This document shows positions 47,383-58,394 of a stretch of DNA of 64,000 nt, piece by piece; positions within the stretch are counted from its first letter, which is position 1, and the number at the start of each line of letters is the position of its first letter. The stretch is from assembly GCF_026151205.1 (NCBI RefSeq), contig NC_087081.1, positions 9,481,246 to 9,545,245 on the forward strand. The letters are read 5' to 3'. The notes under the pieces are model-generated. The model did no database searches, was not told the origin of the DNA, and saw nothing but the letters and a program-made list of their open reading frames with translations. Source of the DNA: Bolinopsis microptera. Its lineage: Eukaryota; Ctenophora; Tentaculata; Lobata; Bolinopsidae. A program made the position numbers and the translations under genes.

Positions 47383-47433
47383 CACGTGTAGAAACAAGTC
47401 CCGTGTAGAAACAAGTCACGTGTAGAAACAAGT
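47383..47433. repeat. 17-bp tandem repeat with CACGTG core, three copies
   Basis: CACGTGTAGAAACAAGT three times; the middle copy has CCCGTG. CACGTG is an E-box, but no gene lies close enough to assign a role. Confidence 0.8.
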
Positions 47434-48516
47434 CTCCTCACCACCAGTATATCTATCAGAATTCTTGAGATTTTAACAATTTGATTCGTTTAGAGTCGAT
47501 CGTGATGTTAAATCCTGAATATTTCACAATTGTCAAGTCATTTAAGATCGTGAAGATATAGAATTACTAGAAGTGCAAAACATCGTACATTTGTGTTGAC
47601 TTTTGTGAACAATGATATACTGTGCGTTTAATCCTTTTAATGGAGAGCATGGATCTCGTTCCATGCCAAAGAGTACAGTTTGGGTTATGTCCATGGAATT
47701 CTCAGATTTGTCATAATTAAGTTAATTACAGTGATTAGTGATATCAAAACCGCTTGTTCGGATATGAAGGCTAGTGACTAAGCGTAAGATTTTATAATTG
47801 ACCTGAATTAAATTAATTACGGCAAATTCCAACATTCATTTAAATTTCCGAAGCTGGAGAATCAACGACCAGGTTCTTCTCTGTTTAATTTTTTATGTAT
47901 AATTTCGACTTTGATGTTAGCCGCAAAATCAACGTTTAACATCTTTAAGCTTATTCCACCCAATTAATGTATCAATGTTTCAAACAGGTTTTTTGAGAAT
48001 TTCGATTTTGAAGCTCCTTCATCATAGATTATGATACCTTGTGGTTAATCCTTAAACCATAAGGGTTATTGGTTCGGATTCTCGTCAACACGCTGTTCGT
48101 ATAAGAAGAATAATCATCAGACTAAGGAGCAATCAGCCTCGGTGTTGACGGCATCTAATAATAAATAGTTGTTTGGCTGTTATTGTTTACCATAATCGAC
48201 AAAAGATGAGGAATGTTCCGATCGTTTTACCTCCATAAGCATACAAATTTCAATAACAGTGGGTATTGCGATTCAGTAATAAATATGTGATGTGCTTAAC
48301 CTGTTGAACACTATTAATTCATCGTTCAAGAAAAGATGGTCATAATTTAGAAAAGAAGAACCTAAACGTAGGATGTGTAAAGGGTAAGATGAAGAACTTT
48401 ACCATCAGTTTCATTCTCAATAAGTAATTTTTAACCATATTTTCAGTAACACTTCTTCTTAGCGTCCTGATAAAAAGAAATGAGTGACTGATAAGGGAAA
48501 TGCTTACCTTCGTGAC

Positions 48517-49273
48517 ATGAGAGGATGGGTAACCTCGCTGCTATTATTCGTTATCTCCTGTTACCATGGTTACTGTCTCACTGATGAGGAGCTTAAGGTG
48601 GTTCGGGATGCGGTGATTAACAGACCTAACCTTGTTATAAATGGTATTCAGTTGTCTCAGGTGAGCAATTGTGTTTGTACCATTTTGAAAACGTATGATG
48701 CTGAAAGTTTTGAAAACTAATTGCGGAGGACAGTGGAAATTGTTTTTATTTTCAATTGGAAAGTGTTTCGTTACGATCCACTATGATTTAAAATAATTTA
48801 GTTATATTTTAACAGTACAGTCTAGTGGAACTGTCTTAATACATCATATTTCTGTTATGTAACCAACACCTCTTCCTTCAGCTGGAGATGAAAGAAGAGA
48901 ATGCTGGAAGGCTGTCGTTTAGAACTAACAGTAAACCTGGCTACATAGAACCCGACAAGTCGGGCTATCCGGTGGATAAAGATGTCCAACTTAATGTAAG
49001 TACCTGATAGGTGTACAGCTGCTGCTTTTTAAGATTATTATTTGTATCACGTGCATCCAATGGAACAATTATACAAGTTTAGAAGTTTTCACTTATCGCA
49101 ATTTATTAACAAATCATACTATGATAAGCTCCTGCACCTTCAGATACCCAAGTTCCCGATGTACGGTGACAGGTCTAGTTGCCTCCCCACGGGGGAGCCC
49201 GTGGGAATAACAATACTGGGAACTTTGATATACTCCGTGTCTCTTGCCCTTCCAGGTAAACGAAAACGAAGTG

Positions 49274-49304
<31 letters not shown>

Positions 49305-51242
49305 ACATATGTACATTGTATATGTTTCCAGGAATATATAGAATACAAGGGCGATGAAATCATGTTACATGTCTGACCGCGCTTAGAATTCTTCACGGTT
49401 TAATATCAGCTGCATGTCTTTCAAGCTGACAGCTGTATACATCATTTACTCGTGTTCTAGAAATTGATGACATATTTCTGACACTCCAATACTCAGGCTG
49501 CCCCCAAGCAGATGAGCCAGTGATCGGGGACGGTATCCCAGATGGGGTGAAAGAACCTGATTTTGATGAGTGTGGAGGTCAAGTGGGAGAGAATAGAACG
49601 TATCGGGTTTACACTTGGAGTGACTGTTTTGAAACTCTCACTTGTTCCGAGCCTTCCGGAATGATTGGTGAATATTGTTTGATAGTTTTAGTCCAAATAT
49701 TTCTGCTGCGAGCACATGAACGTTCTATATGGCGAGATTTCTATCAAATTCGATCCCTTTCAAAAATATACAATTCTATAGTCGATTTATCAAGGACAAT
49801 TTCAGGTGTTGCTTTAGATGGTTACCCTATATACGGTCCGATAGACGAAACAGGAAGACAGCTCACGACTGCGGACCTTGACGAGTGTCACGGCAAAGTC
49901 TCTGATGGCCAATACAGGTGAGAGCCCCCCCCCCCCCTGGGAGGCTGCAAAATATCGTGAACATCGCAAATTAAAGTCGTTATATAGTATTACAAATGGG
50001 AATAAATTCAGTAATAATATCCATGATTATGTAGTTAAATTTAGTGATATTGATAATGAATAATTGAATATTTATTTTAGGTACCACGCGACTGTAGACT
50101 ACCCTTACTTCATCTCCTGTTTCAAGGGAATTGTTCCCGAGGACGTTGGAATAAGATACCCGATAAAATGCACGTGTCCGTACGATGATACACCTTATAT
50201 TGACCCTGATAGGATACCCTTTCCCAATTACACAATAGGTATTGTTCTTCTCGGAATCATTCAATTTTAGTTCTTGACCACATTTGTAGGAATATGAAAG
50301 CATGCTTACAAGTTAAAGACACGTGTTCTTGTAAAGTGGAAGTGAGATTGAAAAATATAACCCTCCATTACGTTGAATGTATTTGCAACCAATTTGAATT
50401 ATTATATAAAATGGTCATTTTCAAACATTCCTACATATTCCAGCCTACGAGTGGACGCCCATTTACCGCAATTTATCACTATATCCCTGTCAACTTTGTT
50501 CGGGGGTTAGAAAATACAACACAGCTTTCAGTTCGGATTCGTGGCTCAACTATAACAAAGTAAGTTAATTAAAAGTGACAAAATTTATCATCACGGCGCG
50601 GCAGCTTGCTAATTTTCGGTTTAATTTCTCCATGTTGATTCCCCACTATTTAGTATTTATCCAGCCATGTTCAAGATCCAATGTTGCATTAAAAACAACT
50701 GTTCTGATTTCAGGTAAAGCAGATAGTACAGGTGTGTAACATAACTACAGATAGCAGATTTACTGATGTTATCAAGAGGAGGTTAACTCAAGGCCGGCTA
50801 CCTCCTGATAAGGAATACAACTATTTTAGATCCCTCAGTAACCCGCATGACAGTTATTTCAAAGGTAGGTGACCCTAGTTTTACAAATTATTTCTTGATC
50901 GTTATACATTCTTGTTTTATGATGTCATATTTTTTGCCGACAAGAAAAACAACATTTTTCAGAAAGTCGGTAATTATTTAGAATTGCAATTTAATAACCA
51001 ACTTGCACCAACCTTTACTTGTAGTATATGAAAATGAAAGTGAAAATGAAAGTGAAAGTGAAAGTGAAAGCGAAAAAATTGAAAGTGAAAGTATATGCTT
51101 ATTAATGCTTTTCACATTTCTTTCAGAGAACACCTCCCCCAAATCAAAATCAGATGCTCTTGGGCTTACGTGGCGGACATTGGACTTTAAAGCAAACTTC
51201 TTTTCGATCTTGTGGGCATATGTAATCTACTGCTTCCTTTGA
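48517..51242 (+). CDS. YHYH-domain secreted or GPI-anchored protein, nine exons
   Basis: Exons: 48517-48660, 48882-48995, 49144-49255, 49497-49667, 49806-49917, 50081-50238, 50444-50559, 50714-50864, 51127-51242. All junctions are GT-AG and phases agree: 1194 nt, 397 residues. A signal peptide covers residues 1-20 (MRGWVTSLLLFVISCYHGYC). The YHYH family (function poorly known, often extracellular) is recognised from DECGGQ (147-152), GVALDGYPIYGP (181-192), LDECHG (205-210) and QYRYHAT (216-222), with paired cysteines around them. The first YHYH position is degenerate (Y159-R-V-Y). The C-terminus ANFFSILWAYVIYCFL (382-397) is hydrophobic and final, so GPI anchoring or a tail anchor is inferred. 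An upstream in-frame GTG exists, but the ATG at 48517 gives the signal peptide. Confidence 0.9.
49261..49303 (+). repeat. (GTGAAA)n microsatellite at the start of YHYH intron 3
   Basis: GAAGTGAAAGTGAAAGTGAA and further units begin within ten bases of the exon 3 splice donor (CCAG|GTAAACG). Confidence 0.9.
49926..49939 (+). repeat. Poly-C run at the start of YHYH intron 5
   Basis: About 14 C residues lie directly after the donor AG|GTGAGAG. Confidence 0.85.
51029..51095 (+). repeat. (GAAAGT)n microsatellite near the end of YHYH intron 8
   Basis: GAAAATGAAAGTGAAAATGA followed by GAAAGT units, about 30 bp before the acceptor of exon 9. The same hexamer is found at the donor side of intron 3. 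Confidence 0.9.
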
Positions 51243-51354
51243 TTTCATATTGCTCTTGTATTTTATAATTTTTTAGTTGGTTCAAATAGGATTAGGAGTG
51301 ACACAATAAGTAAAGACTATTGTTAAGCATACGCATTTCAGACTGTAACAATGA

Positions 51355-51360
51355 AATAAA
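51355..51360 (+). promoter_or_regulatory. Polyadenylation signal AATAAA of the YHYH gene
   Basis: AATAAA lies 113 bp after the stop codon, in ATGAAATAAAATCG, with T-rich sequence downstream. Confidence 0.6.
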
Positions 51361-52003
51361 ATCGATGACACTGTATATTTTTTTGTTCTCAGGGAATTGA
51401 TCTCGTGAGAAAAAACAATTATCACGATCAAGGATATTGAATATAAACTTTACTTTTATATTAAACTTCCGATGTACATCAACAACAGCTTAAATGAACT
51501 TTATCATAATCAAACTGAATTAAGCATTTGATTCCAAACATGAATAATTTCATACAGCAAGTTACATTTTATGCAATTTTATAATTAATGATTTAATTAG
51601 ATTATCCTTCTTTTCGACAATTTTTATTTTTAAAACTTTATACATTAATACACAATATGATTGGCATATCGCATTCAACCTTGACATGATTAATCACTCT
51701 ACACTCGACTGTCACGTGATGTTTTCAGCCCGTTCTCTAGCGCAGTAGCTGGCCGGCCCTGAATAAATATTCGAAACCCTAACCCTCTAATCTGATCCCA
51801 ACCCTAACCGGCCCTAACCCAATCCCTAACAAAAACATATGCTGAAACTCTAACCCTAACGAGAAATTAGACCAACTTCCTTATAGTTATACGGTCATAT
51901 CACATGATCGAGACAGTTGTTCACCAATATCTTGCCAGGGGAGCATTTTAACCCTATGTCATGGGGGTGATACTGATTTGGAATCAGCGTCCGAAAATTC
52001 ATC

Positions 52004-52149
52004 AATTCAAGTTGTTGATTCACGATGTCAATCCTTCGCAGCTAGGTGAGGCACAGTGGTGCATCTCGCCGATATACCGAAGTGGTTGCGAGAAGAATTA
52101 TTTGATGCGCGGCGCGACCCAGTAGTGCATCGCGCTACAATTCAAGTTG
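52004..52149 (-). mobile_element. Repeat family A, full copy with 11-bp target duplication
   Basis: AATTCAAGTTG flanks a 124-bp element (52015-52138). On its own strand it starts GTAGCGCGATGCACTACTGG and ends GATTGACATCGTGAATCAA. The ends are weakly inverted (TTGTAGCGCGATG and the complement TTGATTCACGATG). Non-coding and GC-rich compared with its surroundings. The duplication length suits a Mutator-like MITE. Confidence 0.85.
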
Positions 52150-52413
52150 GTTCATGGTTTCAAGTTCAACTGTCAGGGGCCCTTTTAGAAAAATCTCGAA
52201 GATCGAGTGTAGAGTGATTTAGCACGCTCGATTTATAACTCGACAAAAACATATGCACTTGGGTCAAGTCATTTAATAATTGGACGAGCAAATAATAATA
52301 ATTAAAAGCTTATTATATAGTGGAACTAGGAGAATTTCAGCAAATACAATTTACAAATTTGAAATTACTTGGGCCGGCCGAGTTTACCTGGGGACCTCAG
52401 GCTATCATGTTAT

Positions 52414-52527
52414 TGTTCATTATTGTAGCGCGATGCACTACTGGGTCGCGCGCGCGCATCCAATAATGCTTCTCGCAACCAGATCGGCGAGATGCGAAGG
52501 ATTGACATCGTGAATCAATGTTCATTA
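52414..52527 (+). mobile_element. Repeat family A copy, internally deleted
   Basis: TGTTCATTA flanks it (52414-52422, 52519-52527). It lacks the ACCACTGTGCCTCACC part seen in full copies. It is inserted into another dispersed repeat whose parts (CTCAGGCTATCATGTT; GGCGGAATGACAGGCTGAGC) occur together at about 59941-60016. Confidence 0.8.
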
Positions 52528-52737
52528 GAGATTAGGCGGAATGACAGGCTGAGCGCGGCCCAGTAAGGCCGAGTATGCTTTTTGAAGTGAATGATATATT
52601 CAAAAACGCATTTGTTTTATTTCTTGGATGCATGAATAAATATAATTACTTTACACTCGACTGTCACGTGACTTTTTAAACACGTCCTCTATTAGGTGGC
52701 TCTAAGTCTAAATGACTATTTGAAATCCTGACCCTCT

Positions 52738-52862
52738 AATTATAATTTAACGGGTGATACTCGTAAAATATCTGTTCCATATATTGGACCGTCGACGAGG
52801 ACCGTCGACGAGTCCAACTCGGCGCGCGTCCTGGTAGGTTGTAAACCTACAAATTATAATTT
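52738..52862 (+). mobile_element. Repeat family B, copy with 11-bp target duplication
   Basis: AATTATAATTT flanks a 103-bp element (52749-52851) that starts ACGGGTGATACTCGTAAAAT, contains two GACCGTCGACGAG units and ends GCGTCCTGGTAGGTTGTAAA plus CC. Other copies lie at 59818-59893 and 60755-60840. Confidence 0.85.
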
Positions 52863-53131
52863 GATCGGATGATGATTAATAACTCTACACTCGACTGTCA
52901 CGTGAGCTTTTAAACCCGTTCTCTGATCTAGCTGGCCCTGAACGACTATTCGAAACCCTAACCCTCTAATTTGATTCTAACCCTAACCCTTGCTCTAACC
53001 AGAGCCCTCTCGCTTGCAGTAGCGCGCGACCGCCGAAACAAGCGCGTCACGCAGTACGCGTATACACATGGCTATGTCAATGTAAACCCTAACTCTATAA
53101 CTATAACCTAATCTCTAAAAAAGCATATGCT

Positions 53132-53343
53132 TAAACCCTAACCCTAACTAGAAATTAGACCAACTTCCTTACATGGTCATACCACGTGATGATCGAAACA
53201 GTTTTTCGCTTGTGGCGCGATGCACTACTGGGTCGCGCCGCGCATTTTCTCGCAACCACGTATGCAGATCCAAGATCGGCGAGATGCGAAGGATTGACAT
53301 CGTGAATCAAGTGTTTCGCCTATATCTTGGTAGGGGAGCATTT
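53132..53343 (+). repeat. Duplicate of 51843-51953 that has received a family A insertion
   Basis: Both segments share CTAACCCTAAC, GAAATTAGACCAACTTCCTT, GGTCATA.CA.GTGATG and TATCTTG(C/G)(C/T)AGGGGAGCATT. Only this one has the family A element (53210-53310), flanked by GTTTTTCGC and GTGTTTCGC; the other copy reads straight through. So 51843-51953 is the empty site. Confidence 0.8.
53201..53319 (+). mobile_element. Repeat family A copy with 9-bp target duplication
   Basis: Element 53210-53310 between GTTTTTCGC and GTGTTTCGC. It keeps CGCGATGCACTACTGGGTCG and GATTGACATCGTGAATCAA, with a changed middle. Confidence 0.8.
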
Positions 53344-53525
53344 AAATCTTGTGTCATGTGCATGGGGTGCATAGAACACAACTCGGAATACTTAGTGGCC
53401 TTAACATTCAACTTAGGCAGAACATAGCTTAACGACAAAACATCTGCAATCTGATATTACAACTTCAGAAACCGAGGAGTGTCATTTTTGAATTAAAAAT
53501 TAATAATTCCAAAAATGAGTCAAAA

Positions 53526-53780
53526 ATGAAACAAAATGAGTCTCAAAATGGCCGAGGAGACTCATTTTTGTCGGAATATTGTTTGGTACTGCATGCTTGG
53601 CCATGGCCGAGGAGGTTCATGGTCGGAAAATTGTTTGGTACTGCTCGGCCATGGCCGAGGATACTCATTTTGTCGGAATATTGTTTGGTACTGCTCGGCC
53701 ATGGCCGAGGATACTCATTTTGTTGGAATATTGTTTGGTACTCCTCGGCCATGGCCGAGGAGACTCATTTTTGGAAGGCG
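53526..53780 (+). repeat. 50-bp tandem repeat with perfect CCTCGGCCATGGCCGAGG palindrome
   Basis: About five units, each with GTTTGGTACTGCTCGGCCAT, GGCCGAGGATACTCATTTTG and TCGGAATATT. CCGAGGAGACTCATTTTTG inside the unit resembles the element's own end (CCGAGGAGTGTCATTTTTG), so the end seems to have been amplified. Confidence 0.9.
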
Positions 53781-53959
53781 CAGTTTATATCTCCGCCAAA
53801 AGCAAATTTGTAAGCACTCACGCGCATTATATCCAAATGTGATTTTAAATTTTCGCATTGGATCGTTGCGCATTAGATGGTTGCTAAGCCGCGCCCTCCA
53901 GCATTATTCCTTCAATTGAGACCTTCGCCCCGCATTTAAGCTACTCGTCTGATATGATA

Positions 53960-54225
53960 CCTTTATTTTTTAACAGCTTATTTTTTAAACATTTGATCAA
54001 TTATTCTGTCTTATTTTGTTCCATTTTAAACTGTACGATTAATTGTGAGTGTGTTTTATATACATTTGAGTTCACAGTTGTGAACTTTATTTTCAGTATT
54101 TTATGTGACAGAGATTAGTTTAACTAATATTTGCTTCTCCTAAATCAGCTTATTTTTTTAACATTTGATCAATTATTCTGTCTTATTTTGTTCCATTTTA
54201 AACTGTACGATCAGTTGTGTATGAA
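53960..54225 (+). repeat. Two direct copies of an 80-bp block, 170 bp apart
   Basis: CAGCTTATTTTTTAAACATT with TGATCAATTATTCTGTCTTA and GTTCCATTTTAAACTGTACG occurs at about 53978 and 54148, just before the satellite array. Confidence 0.85.
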
Positions 54226-54235
54226 AATTATAATG

Positions 54236-55048
54236 ATTGTCACGAGATGTTTGATCTAGTTATTAGAGTTGAGCTATTCCTAGTCCTTGCTATGACAGTA
54301 TTAAAACTGCAATAGTTGTCACGAGATGTTTGATCTAGTGGCTAGAGTTGAGCTATTCCTAGTCCGTGCTATGACAGTATTAAAACTACAATAGTTGTCA
54401 CGAGATGTTTGATCTAGTTATTAGAGTTGAGCTATTCTTAGTCCTTGCTGTGACAGTATTAAAACTACAATAAATGTCACGAGATGTTTGATCTAGTTAT
54501 TAGAGATGAGCTATTCCTAGTCCTTGCTATGACAGTATTAAAACTACAATAGTTGTCACGAGATGTTAGATCTAGTAGCTAGAGTTGAGCTATTCCTAGT
54601 CCTTGCTATGACAGTATTAAAACTAAAATAGTTGTCACGAGATGTTTGATCCAGTTATTAGAGATGAGCTATTCCTAGTCCTTGCTATGACAGTATTAAA
54701 ACTACAATAGTTGTCACGAGATGTTAGATCTAGTAGCTAGAGTTGAGCTATTCCTAGTCCTTGCTATGACAGTATTAAAACTAAAATAGTTGTCACGAGA
54801 TGTTTGATCCAGTTATTAGAGTTGAGCTATTCCTAGTCCTTGCTATGACAGTATTAAAACTACAATAATTGTCACGAGATGTTTGATCTAGTTATTAAAG
54901 TTGAGCTATTCCTAGTCCTTGTTATGACAGTATTAAAACTACAATAGTTGTCACGAGATGTTTGATCTAGTGGCTAGAGTTGAGCTATTCCTAGTCCTTG
55001 CTATGACTGTCATTAAAACTGTAATAATTGTCACGAGATGTTTGATCT
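54236..55048 (+). repeat. 79-bp satellite array, forward, about 10 copies
   Basis: Unit starts TGTCACGAGATGTTTGATCT, then AGTTATTAGAGTTGAGCTAT, TCCTAGTCCTTGCTATGACA, GTATTAAAACTACAATAGT. Variants TTATTAG, TGGCTAG and TAGCTAG mark unit subtypes. Confidence 0.95.
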
Positions 55049-57575
55049 AGATCAAACATCTCGTGACAACTATTGTAGTTTTAATACTGTCATAGCAAGG
55101 ACTAGGAATAGCTCAACTCTAATAACTAGATCAAACATCTCGTGACAATTATTGTAGTTTTAATACTGTCATAGCAAGGACTAGGAATATCTCAACTCTA
55201 GCCACTAGATCAAACATCTCGTGACAACTATTGTAGTTTTAATACTGTCATAGCAAGGACTAGGAATAGCTCAACTCTAGCCACTAGATCAAACATCTCG
55301 TGACAACTATTGTAGTTTTAATACTGTCATAGCAAGAACTAGGAATAACTCAACTCTAATAACTAGATCAAACATTTCGTGACAACTATTGTAGTTTTAA
55401 TACTGTCATAGCAAGGACTAGGAATAGCTCAACTCTAGCCACTAGATCAAACATCTCGTGACAACTATTGTAGTTTAATACTGTCATAGCAAGGACTAGG
55501 AATAGCTCAACTCTAATAACTAGATCAAACATCTCGTGACAACTATTGTAGTTTTAATACTGTCATAACAAGGACTAGGAATAGCTCAACTCTAATAACT
55601 AAATCAAACATCTCGTGACAACTATTGTAGTTTCAATACTGTCATAGCAAGAACTAGGAATGACTCAACTCTAATAACTAGATCAAACATCTCGTGACAA
55701 CTATTGTAGTTTTAATACTGTCATAGCAAGGACTAGGAATAGCTCAACTCTAGCCACTAGATCAAACATCTCGTGACAATTATTGTAGTTTTAATACTGT
55801 CATAGCAAGGACTAGTAATAGCTCAATCTAGCCACTAGGTCTAACATCTCGTGACAACTATTGTAGTTTTAATACTGTCATAACAAGGACTAGGAATAGC
55901 TCAACTCTAATAACTAGATCAAACATCTCGTGACAACTATTGTAGTTTTAATACTGTCATAACAAGGACTAGGAATAGCTCAACTCTAGCCACTAGATCA
56001 AACATCTCGTGACAATTATTGTAGTTTTAATACTGTCATAGCAAGGACTAGGAATATCTCAACTCTAGCTGCTAGATCTAACATCTCGTGACAACTATTG
56101 TAGTTTTAATACTGTCATAACAAGGACTAGGAATAACTCAACTCTAATAACTAGATCAAACATCTCGTGACAACTATTGTAGTTTTAATACTGTCATAGC
56201 AAGGACTAGGAATAGCTCAACTCTAGCCACTAGATCAAACATCTCGTGACAATTATTGTAGTTTTAATACTGTCATAGCAAGGACTAGGAATATCTCAAC
56301 TCTAGCTGCTAGATCTAACATCTCGTGACAACTATTGTAGTTTTAATACTGTCATAACAAGGACTAGGAATAGCTCAACTCTAATAACTAGATCAAACAT
56401 CTCGTGACAACTATTGTAGTTTTAATACTGTCATAGCAAGGACTAGGAATAGCTCAACTCTAATAACTAGATCAAACATCTCGTGACAACTATTGTAGTT
56501 TTAATACTGTCATAACAAGGACTAGGAATAGCTCAACTCTAATAACTAAATCAAACATCTCGTGACAACTATTGTAGTTTCAATACTGTCATAGCAAGAA
56601 CTAGGAATGACTCAACTCTAATAACTAGATCAAACATCTCGTGACAACTATTGTAGTTTTAATACTGTCATAGCAAGGACTAGGAATAGCTCAACTCTAG
56701 CCACTAGATCAAACATCTCGTGAGAATTATTGTAGTTTTAATACTGTCATAGCAAGGACTAGTAATAGCTCAACTCTAGCCACTAGGTCTAACATCTCGT
56801 GACAACTATTGTAGTTTTAATACTGTCATAACAAGGACTAGGAATAGCTCAATTCTAATAACTAGATCAAACATCTCGTGACAACTATTGTAGTTTTAAT
56901 ACTGTCATAACAAGGACTAGGAATAGCTCAACTCTATAGCCACTAGATCAAACATCTCGTGACAACTATTGTAGTTTTAATACTGTCATAACAAGGACTA
57001 GGAATAGCTCAACTCTAATAACTAGATCAAACATCTCGTGACAACTATTGTAGTTTCAATACTGTCATAACAAGGACTAGGAATAGCTCAACTCTAATAA
57101 CTAGATCAAACATCTCGTGAAAATTATTACAGTTTTAATACTGTCATAGCAATAAGGACTAGGAATAGCTCAACTCTAGCCACTAGATCAAACATCTCGT
57201 GACAACTATTGTAGTTTTAATACTGTCATAGCAAGGACTAGGAATAGCTCAATTCTAGCCACTAGATCAAACATCTCGTGACAATTATTGTAGTTTTAAT
57301 ACTGTCATAACAAGGACTAGGAATAGCTCAACTCTAATAACTAGATCAAACATCTCGTGACAACTATTGTAGTTTTAATACTTTCATAGCAAGGACTAGG
57401 AATAGCTCAACTCTAGCCACTAGATCAAACATCTCGTGACAATTATTGTAGTTTTAATACTGTCATAACAAGGACTAGGAATGGCTCAACTCTAGCCACT
57501 AGATCAAACATCTCGTGACAACTATTGTAGTTTTAATACTGTCATAGCAAGGACTAGGAATAGCTCAACTCTAAT
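55049..57575 (-). repeat. 79-bp satellite array, inverted, about 32 copies
   Basis: The same unit in reverse complement. The switch is a 42-bp palindrome (55028-55069) centred on GATCTAGATC. Blocks of several units recur with the same subtype order (for example around 55,660-55,900 and 56,580-56,870), a sign of multi-unit duplication. Confidence 0.95.
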
Positions 57576-58294
57576 AAATTTTATTCGTTGTTATGACAAT
57601 AATATAACTCAGTATGTTAACAAGTTTTTGAAAAGACTGTAGAAGAAGATATCATGCCTCATTCGTTGGAGTTCTCAGACCCGTCGACACTCTACTGCAC
57701 AATTTCTAAGAAGAGGGTTGACTTCCTCAAAATGGGAAACAGGAGAAAAAGCTACAGACCATCAAGGCAGAATTAAAAGAATCATTTACCTAATACTTTT
57801 TAACAGTCACAGAGTTTTATAATAAAACTTTGTAAGAATTTTGATCGTTCTTTAAAGTTGTGTTTTGTAACATCATATTTTGTATTTCTCGACTCAAAAA
57901 AAGCATTATTATATAACAAACGAATCTTTTATCATTAAAGCATTTCATGCTTTACTGCCGGTTTACTATACGACTGAAGTGCACAATTGTATGGAAAAGT
58001 AAATTTATTCTCAATAATACGGGAGGAGGTGTTCTAACCAAATTGTACTAATATCACCCCGTAGGTATACCGGTACCGGTACACCGTAGGTACCGGTTTA
58101 TTCTCTACTAAATATCGCCCATGTACAATATCGTCTCGGCCATGCTATTAATGTGCCAAGTTCGAATTCGGTTTCTTGCACTTTACTTATATATAATATT
58201 TTGCTTCCTATAAACTGGTATGTTAGGAAGCAAAAGTGGCTGTTTAATGTAACTTCAGGAAGGCGCGACTGTGAAAATAGTTGAGAAAACTACG
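57576..58294. other. Right flank of the satellite arrays
   Basis: No gene could be assigned. A 40-codon frame from ATG 57654 (MPHSLEFSDPSTLYCTISKK...) has no recognisable family. GTACCGGT-type repeats lie at 58068-58097. Confidence 0.3.
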
Positions 58295-58394
58295 CGCATT
58301 AATGCTAAAATGTGATGCTTTTGGCGGAGATATAAACTGCGCCTTTTTGGAATTATTAATTTTTAATTTAAAATGTAAAAATGACACTCCTCGG

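Larger units (their letters stand above)
42737..48516. other. Long gene-free region
   Basis: No coding signal. Contents: a poly-C run (about 43493-43511), a diverged duplication around GCATAATTTATTGT (43427 and 43655), the 31-bp tandem array listed separately, a telomere-like ACCCTAACCCTAAC run (46949-46963) and a 17-bp tandem repeat at 47383-47433. Confidence 0.4.
51690..52990. repeat. Three copies of a CTGTCACGTGA...CCCTAACCCTCTAAT repeat
   Basis: Copies start at about 51698, 52650 and 52876. Each has TCTACACTCGACTGTCACGTG (or TTTACACTCG...), then CCCGTTCTCT, GCTGGCCCTGAA, TATTCGAAACCCTAACCCTC. The telomere-like CCCTAA runs are short and degenerate. Probably copies of one dispersed repeat. 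Confidence 0.75.
53472..58394. mobile_element. 4.9-kb inverted-repeat element around opposed satellite arrays
   Basis: The left end CCGAGGAGTGTCATTTTTG with AATTAAAAATTAATAATTCC (53472-53512) and GGCGCAGTTTATATCTCCGC plus CAAAAGC (53777-53806) returns inverted at about 58295-58394. The inverted ends are about 100 bp, but on the left a 50-bp tandem repeat has grown between their two halves. The interior holds the 79-bp arrays. No transposase frame and no target duplication were found, so calling it a foldback-type element is inference. Confidence 0.7.

Noticed and set aside
48560-48600. CTGATGAG as a hammerhead ribozyme core
   Set aside because: It lies in exon 1 of the YHYH gene and no GAAAC partner or stems are nearby.
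51781-53140. Telomere or subtelomere boundary from CCCTAA runs
   Set aside because: The runs are short, interrupted and part of dispersed repeats; coding genes and ordinary repeats continue on both sides.
53526-53919. Overlapping plus-strand frames rich in Gly and His
   Set aside because: All follow from the 50-bp tandem repeat with its palindrome; none resembles a protein.
54236-57575. CRISPR-like array
   Set aside because: The units are contiguous 79-bp repeats without unique spacers, in an animal genome; this is satellite DNA.
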